Below, in pieces: positions 5,113 to 5,485 of a DNA stretch of 5,485 nucleotides. Positions within the stretch are counted from its first letter, which is position 1, and every line of letters begins with the position of its first letter. Made by a program: the position numbers and the translations under genes. The DNA is taken from NCBI GenBank assembly GCA_007130265.1, contig SLST01000612.1, positions 1 to 5,485 on the forward strand, in the 5' to 3' direction. The notes under the pieces are model-generated. The model was not told where the DNA came from and ran no database searches. It worked only from the letters and a program-made list of their open reading frames with translations. This stretch comes from Spirochaetales bacterium (lineage in GTDB: Bacteria; Spirochaetota; Spirochaetia; DSM-27196; SLST01).

Positions 5113-5485
5113 TTACCGTTTCTCCACCGGCACATACTCCTCGTTGAAGCTGCCGGTGTAGATCGCCCGTGGGCGAAAGATGCGGTTGTTCGCGAGGTAC
5201 TCGATCACGCGGGCGCACCAGCCGGCGACGCGCGAGACGGCGAAGATCGTCGTGTAGAGCTCCGCCGGGATCTGCATGGACTCGTAGACGATCCCGGAGT
5301 AGAAGTCGACGTTCGGGAAGATCCTCTTCTTCTCGCCGAGCGAGGCGACCACCTCTTTCTCGAGCGCGACGGCCGTTGCATAGAGTTTCGAAGCATCTCC
5401 GGATTCAGCGGCAAGGAGCTTCGCAAGCGGCCCGAGGATACGAGCCCGCGGATCGTACGCCTTGTAGACGCGATGGCCGAATCCC
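5113..5485 (-). CDS. gltA: Citrate synthase, C-terminal part (N-terminus beyond window)
   Basis: Condenses acetyl-CoA with oxaloacetate to citrate, the entry step of the TCA cycle, in the cytoplasm. The last 123 residues are visible, in frame to the right edge. They begin with GFGHRVYKAYDPRARIL, the conserved citrate synthase block that holds an active-site His and substrate-binding Arg. Then comes FPNVDFYSGIVYESM, whose Asp is the catalytic base, followed by the usual C-terminal block IPAELYTTIFAVSRVAGW and the ending NNRIFRPRAIYTGSFNEEYVP. The gene stops with TAA at 5115-5113, a normal end for type I bacterial citrate synthases. The reading frame is undamaged in the part seen. It has no evident functional tie to the genes after it. 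2-Methylcitrate synthase is a close paralogue and cannot be fully excluded from this fragment. Confidence 0.95.
   Translation of the reverse strand, partial: GFGHRVYKAYDPRARILGPLAKLLAAESGDASKLYATAVALEKEVVASLGEKKRIFPNVDFYSGIVYESMQIPAELYTTIFAVSRVAGWCARVIEYLANNRIFRPRAIYTGSFNEEYVPVEKR

Overview
This window comes from a GC-rich bacterial chromosome that uses the standard bacterial code. All six supported genes lie on the minus strand, so biological reading runs from position 5485 down to position 1. Nothing in the window fixes the lineage. There are no rRNA or tRNA genes, phage genes, insertion sequences or CRISPR arrays. It looks like ordinary chromosome with short intergenic gaps and ATGA stop/start overlaps.

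Right end (5113-5485): the C-terminal 123 residues of citrate synthase (gltA), recognisable by the GFGHRVYK and NVDFYSG motifs. Its N-terminus lies beyond the window. Just after its stop codon, a sigma70-like promoter (TTGAAC-N17-TATTCT) precedes a two-gene unit, 4246-5075. The first gene encodes a small protein with two membrane segments and a winged-helix-like tail. The second, overlapping by ATGA, encodes a single-domain VOC (glyoxalase/dioxygenase superfamily) protein.

After a 126-bp gap come the four genes that make up most of the window. In order they are an ABC ATPase (3187-4119), two different ABC-2 type permeases (2049-3176 and 934-2052), and a DesK/NarL-type sensor histidine kinase (1-892, running off the left edge). 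They are packed with gaps of 10, -4 and 41 bp, and three of the four have strong Shine-Dalgarno sequences with a normal start codon. The parts list matches the linearmycin/polyene-resistance type system LnrJK-LnrLMN of Bacillus, in which a two-component system senses a membrane-active compound and induces a heterodimeric ABC exporter. A response regulator is expected just past position 1, but this cannot be seen.

The 126-bp gap before the ATPase holds a perfect 10-bp direct repeat (GATACCGTGA, 23-bp period) and several CGTGA/TCACG half-sites. These are plausible binding sites for the missing response regulator. The kinase has no ATG, GTG or TTG at the place where its Shine-Dalgarno sequence points. 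The best-placed codon is ATA, which may keep kinase levels low.
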